DNA of 64,000 nt from Azoarcus sp. KH32C (GTDB taxonomy: Bacteria; Pseudomonadota; Gammaproteobacteria; Burkholderiales; Rhodocyclaceae), in NCBI RefSeq assembly GCF_000349945.1, contig NC_020516.1, forward strand, positions 2,976,001 to 3,040,000, written 5' to 3'. Shown piece after piece: positions 56,213-64,000 of this stretch. Below the pieces are notes generated by a model. The model saw nothing but the letters and a program-made list of their open reading frames with translations. It searched no databases and had not been told where the DNA came from. The number at the start of each line of letters is the position of its first letter. Positions within the stretch are counted from its first letter, which is position 1. The position numbers and the translations under genes are program-made.

Positions 56213-57778
56213 TCAGAACCAGACTTCCATCTGCGCGCCCACCAGCCACTTGCTCGAGCCTTTGAACTTCGTGGCGCCGAAGCCTTCGTTGGCGCTGCCG
56301 TCGTAGGTGAAGCCGTTGAGCTGCTTGTCCCACTTCATCCAGCTCGCGAAGAGACGCAATTCGGGCCGGGCGAAGAAGCCGGCGCCGGTGTCGAGCTTGA
56401 AGGTCGGCGCGACGGTCAGCTTGTAGAAATCGCCCTTGGCCTTCGAGAAGGTGCTGTCCAGGTCCATGTACTGATAGCTGCCTTCGTACTGCATCGCGAA
56501 GTTCTTGTTGATCGAGTTGATCAGGCGCAGGTTGGCCGAGGCCCACTTGTAGTCGTCGCCCTTGTTGAAGCGATCCTTGCTCACTTCGGCCATCACCGCG
56601 GGCGAGACTTTCCAGTTTTGCGCGATGTCGGCGATGCCGAAGCTCATCAGGCGCAGCGCCCTCGCGTCGTCCAGCAGATTGCCGACCGCGCCGAGCCGCT
56701 TGACCTCTGCGCCCAGCCCGTGCCCATAGAGAACGCCGAACTTCGACAGGCCGTCGCCCAGGCCGTAGAAGCTCGGTGCGTGATAGGCAAGCAGACCGTG
56801 GTAGCCCCGCGTCGCGCGGCCGGTGTCGCCCTCGTCGTTGTTCGTCGCGCGCATCCCGTTGAGCATCACCTGCCAGTTGCCGATGTAGTTGTTGCTCGTA
56901 ACGACGTAGCTCTTGATGCTTTCGCTGGTGTCGTTGAGGAAGTCGCGGCCGTACACCGACAGGTTCGTCTTCCAGTCCGGCGTCACTTGCGCGTCATAGA
57001 AACCGGCGCCGGTACCGGCCAGGAAGATGAAATCCGAGTCGAAGAAGTGGATGTCGAAGTTCTTCTTGTCGAAGCGCTTGCCCGCCCAGATGGAGCCGCT
57101 TTCCAGCGCCGTTCCCTTGAACATCGGCAGATTGCCCAGCTCCGCGTAGGCCCAGCGAACGTTCACGCCGTTTTCGCCGCCGGTCCAGTCGTTGTTGCTG
57201 TTGACGCCGTCCGCCAGCATGAAGCCGAACTGCCCCCAGCTCCCATCCGGATCGCGGAAGTTCTTCATGAGCTTGGCCTCGACATAGGTGTCGGTCTCCA
57301 AGCCGAGTCGGCCGACCGCGCCGCCGAGATTGCCGGCCGGGGTGATGTAGGGGCCGACCCCCTTGACCGTGAACATCTCGTTGTTCGATACGGTGCCCGA
57401 ACGGGCATAGCCGTGGAACTCGAAGGACGAGGCGGTCTCCGCGGCCGCCTTCGTTAGCGGCGCCGGCTGCGCCTCGCTCGCGGCCTTTGCGGCGGAAGCA
57501 GTTGTGTCGGCTTTTTGGGCGACCTCGGTGGCCTGTTGGGCGGTGGTCGTGGCTTGCTGCGCCGTGGTGCTGGCTTGTTGGGCCGAGCTGGCGGCCTGCT
57601 GGGCTGCGTTTGCCGCCTGCTGCGCGGCCGCGGTCACTGCACGGAGCTGTTCTTCGAGCCGCTCGATGCGCGCCTCCAGCTCCTCCACGCGCTTGTTCTT
57701 GCCTTGCTCCGCCGCGCCCGCGCTCCCGCAGAACGCGAGAGCAATCCCGATGGCAATGGCCGTCTGCCTGAACATCAT
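56213..57778 (-). CDS. Sugar-specific outer-membrane porin with coiled-coil N-terminus (LamB/ScrY-like)
   Basis: 521-aa outer-membrane protein with a signal peptide (about residues 1-24, ending SAGAA). The mature N-terminus is a coiled coil of about 75 residues made of AAQQA/TAQQAT-like heptads, as in ScrY-type porins. From residue 120 the beta-barrel alternates (SFEFHGYARSGTVS, then GRLGLETDTYVEAKL) and ends with the terminal Phe (GAQMEVWF) used by the BAM complex. ATG 57778 has Shine-Dalgarno GAGGAG. Likely lets maltodextrin, sucrose or trehalose pass the outer membrane. Confidence 0.93.
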   Translation of the reverse strand: MMFRQTAIAIGIALAFCGSAGAAEQGKNKRVEELEARIERLEEQLRAVTAAAQQAANAAQQAASSAQQASTTAQQATTTAQQATEVAQKADTTASAAKAASEAQPAPLTKAAAETASSFEFHGYARSGTVSNNEMFTVKGVGPYITPAGNLGGAVGRLGLETDTYVEAKLMKNFRDPDGSWGQFGFMLADGVNSNNDWTGGENGVNVRWAYAELGNLPMFKGTALESGSIWAGKRFDKKNFDIHFFDSDFIFLAGTGAGFYDAQVTPDWKTNLSVYGRDFLNDTSESIKSYVVTSNNYIGNWQVMLNGMRATNNDEGDTGRATRGYHGLLAYHAPSFYGLGDGLSKFGVLYGHGLGAEVKRLGAVGNLLDDARALRLMSFGIADIAQNWKVSPAVMAEVSKDRFNKGDDYKWASANLRLINSINKNFAMQYEGSYQYMDLDSTFSKAKGDFYKLTVAPTFKLDTGAGFFARPELRLFASWMKWDKQLNGFTYDGSANEGFGATKFKGSSKWLVGAQMEVWF

Positions 57779-57941
57779 TGTTGTCTCCTCGACTGTTTGT
57801 AGTTGCTGCACCGTCGCTGTCGCTGCGCCTCTGCGGACGCTGTCGACGGACGGGAAAAAAGATCGTTGGATTGCTCTCCTACTCACCTGGGTGACCGTAC
57901 TGCGCTGCTCTGTCGCGCGTGTATCACTCAAGTTGTAGCGA

Positions 57942-57970
57942 AGTGTAGAAAAGCTACTTTAAAAACGCAA
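57942..57970 (-). promoter_or_regulatory. Sigma-70-type promoter of the porin gene
   Basis: Minus strand: -35 TTGCGT (57970-57965), 17-base spacer, -10 TACACT (57947-57942). Predicted start of transcription near 57935, leaving a leader of about 155 bases. Confidence 0.6.
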
Positions 57971-58175
57971 ATCTTTTGTAGTTTATTATCAATCTAGCCG
58001 CTTTTCGATGTAACTAGAGTTCGCACCGAGTAGCCGAAAAGCCCGGCAATATGGGATAAATTGACGCCTTATCGGCGCTTTCCTTCCGTCGGCGGGGCTC
58101 TTGAAGGGCGGTCTGAAAATGTTGTTTCGTTTCGATTATATGTAGTGCGATGTAGATTTTTTCCATGAAACCAGT

Positions 58176-58189
58176 CAAAAGCGCTTTGG
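58176..58189. promoter_or_regulatory. LacI-type site, one mismatch, far upstream of the porin
   Basis: CAAAAGCGCTTTGG differs from the perfect operator CCAAAGCGCTTTGG by one base. It lies 400 bases upstream of the porin start and 110 after the glucokinase stop. It may extend LacI control to the porin or be a DNA-loop auxiliary site. Confidence 0.5.
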
Positions 58190-58299
58190 ATTCGAGGGCC
58201 AGTGGAACGGCCGCCGAGTCGATGACCGGCGAGCGTCTGCCTCGCTCAGGACCGAGCGATCCCCTCCCGTCGAACCGCAGACGCGGGATTGCCGCGGAT

Positions 58300-60192
58300 T
58301 CAGCTCGCGTGCGAAATCAGCGATCCCAGGTCGCCAGTGTCGGGAGGCGGCTGGTTTCGCGCATCGGGCCGCCGTGGATGCGGTTGCGACTGCGCTCCGC
58401 GCACGGCGACGCCCACGGCGAGCACGTCGAGCATCAGCAGGTGCAGGATGCGCGAGATCATCGACAGGTGTGTCGAGATGTCTTCGGAGTGATCGACGGC
58501 AAGGTGCACGGTCGCCTTCTTCGCGAGCGGCGAATGGCTCGCCGTGATCGCGATCACCGCAGCCCCGGTTGCGAGGGCCAGATCGACGGCATGCAGGAGT
58601 TCCGGCAGGTGCCCCGAACTGGAGATCGCGACGACGACGTCGCCCGGGCCGAGCAACTCTGCGGCCATCGCTTCGAGCCGCGGATCGGCATAGGCGACCG
58701 CAGGGATGCGGAAGCGGAAGAATTTGTACTGTCCGTCGAGTGCAACCACACTGGAGTTGCCGGCACCGTAGAACTCGATGCGCGAGGCCTTCTGCAGCAG
58801 GCCGATTGCCCGATCCACCGCGGCGGGGTCGAGGCCGTCGCGCAGCCGCAGGATGGCCGACACCGTGTTGTCGAGCACCTTCGCCGACAGGTCCGGTGCG
58901 GAGTCCCCTGCCCTCACCTGGCTGTGGCGCACCGGGATCGTGCCCGTCAGACCGGAGGCGAGCTTCAGGCGGAACTCGGCGAGGCCGTTGAAGCCCAGCG
59001 TGCGGCAGAAGCGGATCACGGTCGGCTGGCTGACCTCCGCGTGCAGGGCGATGTCGGCGACCGGATCGTTGAGGAAGCTGCGCGGCTGGTCGAGCAGCAG
59101 TCGCGCAACGCGCTGTTCGGCCTTGCTCAGGTTGGGCAGCGCCGCACGGACCTTGTCGAGCAGCGGATTCTCGCCGCGCTCCGACTGCAGGTGATGGCCG
59201 AGGATCGCCGACACGCCGTGGAAGGTCGGGTGTGCCGCGGTGATCACGTAGGTCGGGATGTGCGCGAGATAGTCCGCGAATCGGCCCTTGCTTTCGAAGC
59301 GCTGCCGGAAGGTCGAACGCGCAAAGAGCTCGCCCAGCCGCGGCACGACGCCGCCGCCGATGTAGATACCGCCCAGCGCGCCGAGGGTCATCGCGACGTC
59401 GGAGGCGACCGTGCCGAGCATCGCGCAGAAGCATTCGACGATCTCGACGCACAGCGCATCCTCGCCCGTGAGCGCACGCGACACGATCTGCGCCGCCTGC
59501 AACGGCTTTGCGAGGGCGATGCCCTTGCGTTCTGCGAGGGCACGGCAGATCAGCTCCAGGCCCGGCCCGGAAACGAGCCGCTCCGCGGAGACGTGCGGCA
59601 ACTCCCGCCATGCATACTGCAGGATGAACATCTCGCGTTCGTCGGCCGGCGCGAAGCTGGTGTGCCCGCCTTCGCTGCCGAGCGTGATCCAGCGGTCCTC
59701 GGCGGGGATGAGCCCCGATACGCCGAGACCGGTTCCCGGGCCGATCAGGCCGATCACGCCGTCCTGGCGCGGTTCGCCGCCGCCGACCTGGACGCGGTCC
59801 CGCTCGGAAAGACGCGACAGCGACATCGCGAGCGCGGTGAAGTCGTTGACGACGAGCAGCGTGTCGAGGCCCAGCCTGCGCCGTGTCTCCTCGATCGAAA
59901 ACTGCCAGTCGCGGTTCGTCATCTTCACGAGATCGCCGTCGATCGGGTTCGCGATCGCGATCGCTGCATGGCGCGGAGCCGGGCCGGACAATCGCCGCAA
60001 GTAAGCCTGGATGACGTCGACGATCCCGGCATAGTCGCCGCAATGCAGCACCTCGACCGCCTCCACGCGGCCCGGTGCGCGTTCGAGCGCAAAGCGCGCA
60101 TTGGTGGCGCCGATGTCCGCGAGCAACCGCGGGCCGTCGGCAAACTCCAATCCCGAATCCGGTTTCACGTCAGCTTTTGTTTCGATGTCCAT
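58300..60192 (-). CDS. glk: Glucokinase-RpiR-type regulator fusion
   Basis: 630-aa bifunctional protein. Residues 1 to about 340 are glucokinase (phosphate-1 LLADIGATNARFALE, sugar motif NDFTALAMSL, adenosine site GPGTGLGVSGLIP and GGIYIGGGVVPRL). From about 350 it is an RpiR/HexR-type regulator: HTH (VADIALHAEVSQPTVIRFCR) and a SIS domain (FYGAGNSSVVALDGQYKFFR). This fusion is known from Burkholderia and relatives; it couples glucose phosphorylation with control of central sugar genes. ATG 60192. Leftward; monocistronic in appearance. Confidence 0.94.
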   Translation of the reverse strand: MDIETKADVKPDSGLEFADGPRLLADIGATNARFALERAPGRVEAVEVLHCGDYAGIVDVIQAYLRRLSGPAPRHAAIAIANPIDGDLVKMTNRDWQFSIEETRRRLGLDTLLVVNDFTALAMSLSRLSERDRVQVGGGEPRQDGVIGLIGPGTGLGVSGLIPAEDRWITLGSEGGHTSFAPADEREMFILQYAWRELPHVSAERLVSGPGLELICRALAERKGIALAKPLQAAQIVSRALTGEDALCVEIVECFCAMLGTVASDVAMTLGALGGIYIGGGVVPRLGELFARSTFRQRFESKGRFADYLAHIPTYVITAAHPTFHGVSAILGHHLQSERGENPLLDKVRAALPNLSKAEQRVARLLLDQPRSFLNDPVADIALHAEVSQPTVIRFCRTLGFNGLAEFRLKLASGLTGTIPVRHSQVRAGDSAPDLSAKVLDNTVSAILRLRDGLDPAAVDRAIGLLQKASRIEFYGAGNSSVVALDGQYKFFRFRIPAVAYADPRLEAMAAELLGPGDVVVAISSSGHLPELLHAVDLALATGAAVIAITASHSPLAKKATVHLAVDHSEDISTHLSMISRILHLLMLDVLAVGVAVRGAQSQPHPRRPDARNQPPPDTGDLGSLISHAS

Positions 60193-60362
60193 CTCGACTC
60201 CATTGCTCCGATTCGTTCGCGACCTGCCCGGGCTGTGCCTACCGGGTCGTTCCCGAAGCGCATGAGCGCATATTTTGACGCATTGCGCCTAAGCCATATC
60301 GCCTATCTTCAACCCTCTGCACGGGGCACCGCCCCTGCCCGCCATACAGGAGACATCCAGCC

Positions 60363-61433
60363 ATGAGCACTCCGATCGAAGTCGCACTGATCGGCTACGG
60401 CTATGCCGGCCAGAACATCCACGCGCCGCTGCTGCGCGCCGTCCCCGGCCTGCGCCTGTCGGTCGTCGCTTCGCGACAGCCCGACAAAGTGCTTGCCGAC
60501 ATTCCGGACGCGAAGGTCGTCGAAGACCCGCTCGCCGCGCTGGCGCGGCCCGACGTGGAGCTGGTCGTCATCGCCAGCCCCAACGACACCCACGCGCCGC
60601 TCGCCGAGGCGGCCTTGCGCGCGGGCAAGCACGTGGTCGTCGACAAGCCGTTCACGGTCACGCTCGACGAAGCCCGCGACCTGGCAGCGCTCGCCGCAAA
60701 ACAACAGTGCGTGCTGTCGGTGTTCCAGAACCGGCGCTGGGACAGCGATTTCCTCGCGCTGCGCGGACTCATCGCAGCGGGACGGCTGGGCGAAATCGTG
60801 CATCTCGAATCGCGTTTCGACCGCTTCCGGCCCGACGTCCGCGAACGCTGGCGCGAGCGGGACGTGCCGGGAGGCGGCCTGTGGTACGACCTCGGGCCGC
60901 ACGTCGTCGATCAGGCCTTGCAGCTCTTCGGCCTGCCCGAGCGCGTCGGTGCGCAGTTCGGCACGATGCGCGACGGTGCGCGCACACCGGACTGGTGCCA
61001 GGTCCAACTCGACTGCGGCCGTCCGCAAGTGACGCTGCACGCTTCGGTGCTGGTCGGCGGCGGCATGCCGCGCTTCGCGGTGCATGGCCGCCGCGGCAGC
61101 TGGGTGAAGTACGGGCTCGACGCGCAGGAATCGCAGCTGTTGACGGGCCTGCGTCCGGGCGACCCGGGCTGGGGTGCCGATCCGCTGCCGGGCACGTATT
61201 ACCCCGGCGACGGCAGCCGCCACGACGAGCCCGTGCCGGCCGGGAACTACGTCGCCTACTACACCGGGCTCGAAGCCGCGATCCGGGGCCGCGGGAAGAA
61301 CCCCGTGACGCCCGCCGAGGCGGTCGCCGTCATGGCGGTGATCGAGACCGCGATCGCAGCGGCGGAACAGGGGCGCATGTTGCCGCTGCCGCTGACCGAT
61401 GACGAGCGGCAGCGCTGGAAGGCCGCATCGTAA
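60363..61433 (+). CDS. Gfo/Idh/MocA-family oxidoreductase
   Basis: 356-aa NAD(P)-dependent oxidoreductase. Rossmann motif GYGYAGQNIHAPLL at residue 10, the second motif VDKPFTVTLDEARDL, and the conserved GGGLWYDLGPHVVDQALQL with active-site His. Members oxidise sugars, inositols or related polyols. ATG 60363 has Shine-Dalgarno AGGAGA. It is divergent from the glucokinase fusion and convergent with the ABC operon; a sugar-linked role fits the neighbourhood. Confidence 0.92.
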   Translation: MSTPIEVALIGYGYAGQNIHAPLLRAVPGLRLSVVASRQPDKVLADIPDAKVVEDPLAALARPDVELVVIASPNDTHAPLAEAALRAGKHVVVDKPFTVTLDEARDLAALAAKQQCVLSVFQNRRWDSDFLALRGLIAAGRLGEIVHLESRFDRFRPDVRERWRERDVPGGGLWYDLGPHVVDQALQLFGLPERVGAQFGTMRDGARTPDWCQVQLDCGRPQVTLHASVLVGGGMPRFAVHGRRGSWVKYGLDAQESQLLTGLRPGDPGWGADPLPGTYYPGDGSRHDEPVPAGNYVAYYTGLEAAIRGRGKNPVTPAEAVAVMAVIETAIAAAEQGRMLPLPLTDDERQRWKAAS

Positions 61434-61439
61434 AGAGTG

Positions 61440-61533
61440 CAGGATGGGTTGAGGCCGCAGGCCGATACCCATCCTGCGCCTGCCAAGGGACGTCGTCGGT
61501 CGACGGGTATCGCTTCGCTCAACCCATCCTACG
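61440..61533. repeat. Intergenic inverted repeat (GGATGGGTTGAG family)
   Basis: The gap after the oxidoreductase holds AGGATGGGTTGAG...GATACCCATCCT and, inverted, GGGTATCGCTTCGCTCAACC followed by CATCCTA. The two halves form a large stem-loop. This matches a dispersed intergenic element common in beta- and gammaproteobacteria (REP-like). It may act as a bidirectional terminator between the converging genes. Confidence 0.65.
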
Positions 61534-61545
61534 ATCTGCGCCACG

Positions 61546-62658
61546 TCACGCGATCCGCAACTCCGACGCCGGATCGAAGAACACCGCCTTCGACAGGTCG
61601 AACATCAGGTCCATGTTCTCGCCCGGCGCGCGGGCATGCGCGGGGTGCACGCGGCACGTGACCTCACGCCCGTTCACCGGCACGAGCACCAGCGTGTCGG
61701 GGCCGGTCGGCTCGGTCAGGCTGATCGGCAGCGACGCGGTTTGGATGTAATCCGCGCCCAGGCTCGATTCGACCTTGTGCGTGATCTGCTCCGGGCGGAT
61801 GCCGAACACGACTTCCTTGCCTTCCCAGGGCTTGAGCTTGCCGTTCGCCGACACCGCCGGGAAGACGTAGCTGTTCGCGCCGCTCTCCAGCCGCACGCCG
61901 TGCCCGGCTCCCATCGCTTCGACGCGCGCCGGGATGAAGTTCATCGACGGCGAGCCCATGAAGCCCGCGACGAAGAGGTTCGCCGGGTTGTCATAGATCT
62001 GCTGCGGCGTACCGAACTGCTGCACTTCGCCCGCTTTCATCACGGCGATCTTGTCGCCGAGCGTCATGGCCTCGATCTGGTCGTGCGTCACATAGACGAT
62101 GGTCGTGCCCATACGCTGGTGCAGCTGCTTGATCTCGACGCGCATCTCGACGCGCAGCTTGGCGTCGAGGTTCGACAGCGGCTCGTCGAAGAGGAAGAGC
62201 GACGGGTCGCGCGCGATCGCCCGTCCCATCGCGACCCGTTGGCGCTGCCCGCCCGAGAGCTGCGAGGGCTTGCGGTCGAGCAGGTGGCCGATCTGCAGCG
62301 TCTGCGCGACGCGTTCGACGATCTTCTGCTGTTCGGCCTTGCCGACCTTGCGGATCTCGAGGCCAAAGGAAATGTTCTCGCGCACGGTCATGCTCGGGTA
62401 CAGCGCGTAGGACTGGAACACCATCGCGATGTCCCGGTCCTTGGGGCTGAGGTTGTTGACGACGCGGTCGCCGATGCGGATGTCGCCCGAGCTCACGGTA
62501 TCGAGGCCGGCGATCATCGACAGCAGCGTCGACTTGCCGCAGCCGGAGGGGCCGACGAGGATCAGGAACTCCCCCTTCTCGATCTCGATGTTGATGCCCT
62601 TGAGGATTTCCGTGCCCTGGTAGGACTTGCGCACGTCGCGGATGGATAAAGCGCCCAT
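61546..62658 (-). CDS. Sugar ABC transporter ATPase (GtsD/UgpC-type)
   Basis: 370-aa ABC ATPase. Walker A at 36-44 (GPSGCGKST), signature LSGGQRQR, Walker B LFLFDEPLSNLD, C-terminal TOBE region (FGIRPEQITHKV). ATG 62658 has Shine-Dalgarno AAAGGAG. Follows two permeases in one operon. Different from the ATPase at 47028, so each transporter has its own energiser. Glucose or mannose is a likely substrate by resemblance to GtsABCD systems. Confidence 0.93.
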   Translation of the reverse strand: MGALSIRDVRKSYQGTEILKGINIEIEKGEFLILVGPSGCGKSTLLSMIAGLDTVSSGDIRIGDRVVNNLSPKDRDIAMVFQSYALYPSMTVRENISFGLEIRKVGKAEQQKIVERVAQTLQIGHLLDRKPSQLSGGQRQRVAMGRAIARDPSLFLFDEPLSNLDAKLRVEMRVEIKQLHQRMGTTIVYVTHDQIEAMTLGDKIAVMKAGEVQQFGTPQQIYDNPANLFVAGFMGSPSMNFIPARVEAMGAGHGVRLESGANSYVFPAVSANGKLKPWEGKEVVFGIRPEQITHKVESSLGADYIQTASLPISLTEPTGPDTLVLVPVNGREVTCRVHPAHARAPGENMDLMFDLSKAVFFDPASELRIA

Positions 62659-62693
62659 TTTGTCTCGCTCCTTTGTCTTGATTGCCCGGGTCT

Positions 62694-63572
62694 TTAGCCC
62701 TTGACGGCACCGGCGGTGAGGCCGCGCACGAAATACTTGCCGGCGACGACGTACACGAAGAGGGTCGGCAGTGCAGCGATGATCGCCGCGGCCATGTCGA
62801 CGTTGTATTCCTTGACCCCGGTCGAGGTGTTCACGAGGTTGTTCAGCGCGACGGTGATCGGCTGGCGGTCGCCGGACGAGAACACCACGCCGAACAGGAA
62901 GTCGTTCCACACCTGCGTGAATTGCCAGATGATGCTGACGACGATGATCGGCGCCGACAGCGGCAGGATGATGCGGCGGAAGATCAGCCAGAAGCCCGCG
63001 CCGTCGATCTTCGCCGCCTTCACGAGCTCGTCGGGGATCGTCACGTAGTAGTTGCGGAAGAACAGCGTCGTGAAGGCGAGGCCGTACACCACATGCACGA
63101 AGACGAGGCCCGCCGTCGAGTTGGCGATGCCCATCGCCCCGAGCGTGCGCGCCATCGGCAGCAGCACGACCTGGAAGGGGATGAAGCAGCCGATCATCAG
63201 CATGCCGAACAACAGGTCGCTGCCGCGGAAGCGCCACATCGTCAGCACGTAGCCGTTCACCGCGCCGATCAGCGTCGAGATCAACACCGCCGGCACGACG
63301 AAGGACACCGAGTTCCAGAAGAAGCCGGCCAGGCCTTCACACTGGATGCCGGTGCAGGCCGACGACCAGGCCTTGCCCCAGGCGTCGAGGTTCGGGTCCT
63401 GCGGCATCGACAGCAGGTTGCCGCTGCGGATCTCGTCGAGGCTCTTCAGCGAAGTCGTGATCATCACGAAGAGCGGCATCAGGTAATAGAAGCAGACCAG
63501 CACCAGCAGGCCGTAGACGATCGTGCGACCGACAAGTTGGCCCGTATTGCGGGTTGAAGTCATCTCAGCCAT
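62694..63572 (-). CDS. Sugar ABC transporter permease
   Basis: 292-aa CUT1 MalG-type permease, six helices, EAA loop LVKAAKIDGAGFWLIFRRIILPL, C-terminus RGLTAGAVKG. ATG 63572 overlaps the upstream permease stop by eight bases. Between two other transporter genes. Confidence 0.92.
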   Translation of the reverse strand: MAEMTSTRNTGQLVGRTIVYGLLVLVCFYYLMPLFVMITTSLKSLDEIRSGNLLSMPQDPNLDAWGKAWSSACTGIQCEGLAGFFWNSVSFVVPAVLISTLIGAVNGYVLTMWRFRGSDLLFGMLMIGCFIPFQVVLLPMARTLGAMGIANSTAGLVFVHVVYGLAFTTLFFRNYYVTIPDELVKAAKIDGAGFWLIFRRIILPLSAPIIVVSIIWQFTQVWNDFLFGVVFSSGDRQPITVALNNLVNTSTGVKEYNVDMAAAIIAALPTLFVYVVAGKYFVRGLTAGAVKG

Positions 63573-64000
63573 GGCGCGGCCTCCGGAGTTCCGAGTACAT
63601 GAAGGGCACGATCACCGCGACCACGATCATCAGCATCATCATCGCGCTGGCGGCGCCGAGGCCGATCTGGTTGCGGGTGAAGGCGAAGGAGTACATGAAG
63701 GTCGCCGGCACGTCGGAGGCGAAGCCCGGGCCGCCGTTGGTCAATGCCATCACGAGGTCGAAGCTCTTCACTGCGATGTGCGTCAGGATCATGAAGCTCG
63801 AGAAGAACACCGGCCGCAGGCTCGGGATGATGATGCGGCGGTAGATCGTCGGCATCGAGGCGCCGTCGACCTGGGCGGCCTTGATGATCGAGTCGTCGAT
63901 GCCGCGCAGCCCCGCGAGGAAGAGCGCCATCACGAAGCCCGATGACTGCCACACAGCGGCCACGACGACCGTATAGATCGCCATGTCCGGGTCGATCAGC
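63565..64000 (-). CDS. Sugar ABC transporter permease, partial
   Basis: C-terminal 145 residues of a MalF-type permease; the 5' end is outside the window. The EAA loop is IIKAAQVDGASMPTIYRRIIIP. A binding-protein gene is expected further upstream. Confidence 0.9.
   Translation of the reverse strand, partial: LIDPDMAIYTVVVAAVWQSSGFVMALFLAGLRGIDDSIIKAAQVDGASMPTIYRRIIIPSLRPVFFSSFMILTHIAVKSFDLVMALTNGGPGFASDVPATFMYSFAFTRNQIGLGAASAMMMLMIVVAVIVPFMYSELRRPRHG

Larger units (their letters stand above)
57779..58299. promoter_or_regulatory. Control region upstream of the porin gene
   Basis: 521 bases, AT-rich in the middle, without a convincing gene. It contains a sigma-70-type promoter for the porin (57942-57970) and one LacI-type half-perfect site at 58176. 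No sigma-54-type site was seen. Confidence 0.6.

Noticed and set aside
57971..57995. Possible HexR/RpiR site (TTGTAGTTTATTATCAA) upstream of the porin
   Set aside because: Only three base pairs at each end are symmetric, too weak to call.
1..64000. CRISPR array, toxin-antitoxin pair, phage or transposon
   Set aside because: No regularly spaced repeats, integrase, transposase or defence-type domains were found on reading all frames with recognisable proteins.

Overview
The window looks like the chromosome of a GC-rich betaproteobacterium, most like the Azoarcus/Thauera/Aromatoleum group (Rhodocyclales). This is inferred from base composition, codon use and gene content and was not tested by any search. 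No rRNA, tRNA, CRISPR array, insertion sequence or phage gene was seen.

Positions 1-44250 read as a stress island. It opens with a leftward operon (lipoprotein, zinc metallopeptidase, 60-aa protein, glgC, treZ, fused malQ-treY) that turns alpha-glucan into trehalose. Divergent from it is an rpoN (sigma-54) gene that is not in the usual rpoN neighbourhood. Next come two GT4 glycosyltransferases, a deacetylase-like protein, a ferritin-like protein, a phospholipase D-VTT fusion, an EEP hydrolase and a ChaB-like protein. They are followed by a cyanide-insensitive (bd-type) quinol oxidase, a phasin-like protein, an HtrA lipoprotease, a large AsmA/DUF748 protein, BON lipoproteins and two DUF1328 micro-membrane proteins. 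The rest of the island holds a peptide-ligase operon (small acidic protein, C39-like remnant, RimK-type ATP-grasp, GCS2, N-formylglutamate amidohydrolase), a hemerythrin-like protein, a cysteine-rich copper-type protein and a general-stress SDR. The main result is hidden between these genes. Seventeen sequences with the sigma-54 -24/-12 architecture (GG-N10-GC, fifteen fitting GGNAYNNNNNTTGC exactly) lie almost only in the intergenic gaps, each pointing at the next gene. A 13-base element, GTGTAA-N-TYYTRC, recurs in five of the same gaps and may be an activator site. I read this as a locally clustered regulon of an accessory RpoN, possibly autoregulated.

Positions 37652-43402 hold ordinary genes without that signal: an AlkA-type glycosylase, a GAF-GAF-GGDEF-EAL protein, an adenosine-specific kinase family protein, a DUF3820 protein and PepD.

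Positions 44251-64000 are a carbohydrate uptake region. A leftward operon encodes two GH13 glucosidases, a sugar ABC transporter, a cytoplasmic GH37 trehalase and an MFS protein. A divergent LacI-type regulator faces it across two CCAAAGCG(C/G)TTTGG operators. Beyond are a coiled-coil outer-membrane porin with a sigma-70-type promoter, a glucokinase-RpiR fusion, a Gfo/Idh/MocA oxidoreductase, a repeat element, and the distal part of a second sugar ABC transporter that runs off the window. Trehalose synthesis (sigma-54 side) and trehalose/glucoside uptake and breakdown (LacI side) are thus under separate control.

Several genes in the stress island are eroded: a PAP2 3' remnant, an AI-2E/PerM C-terminal piece, a C39-like protease with an apparent internal deletion, and a ferritin-like C-terminal piece. 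The GH77 half of the malQ-treY fusion has lost key catalytic residues.
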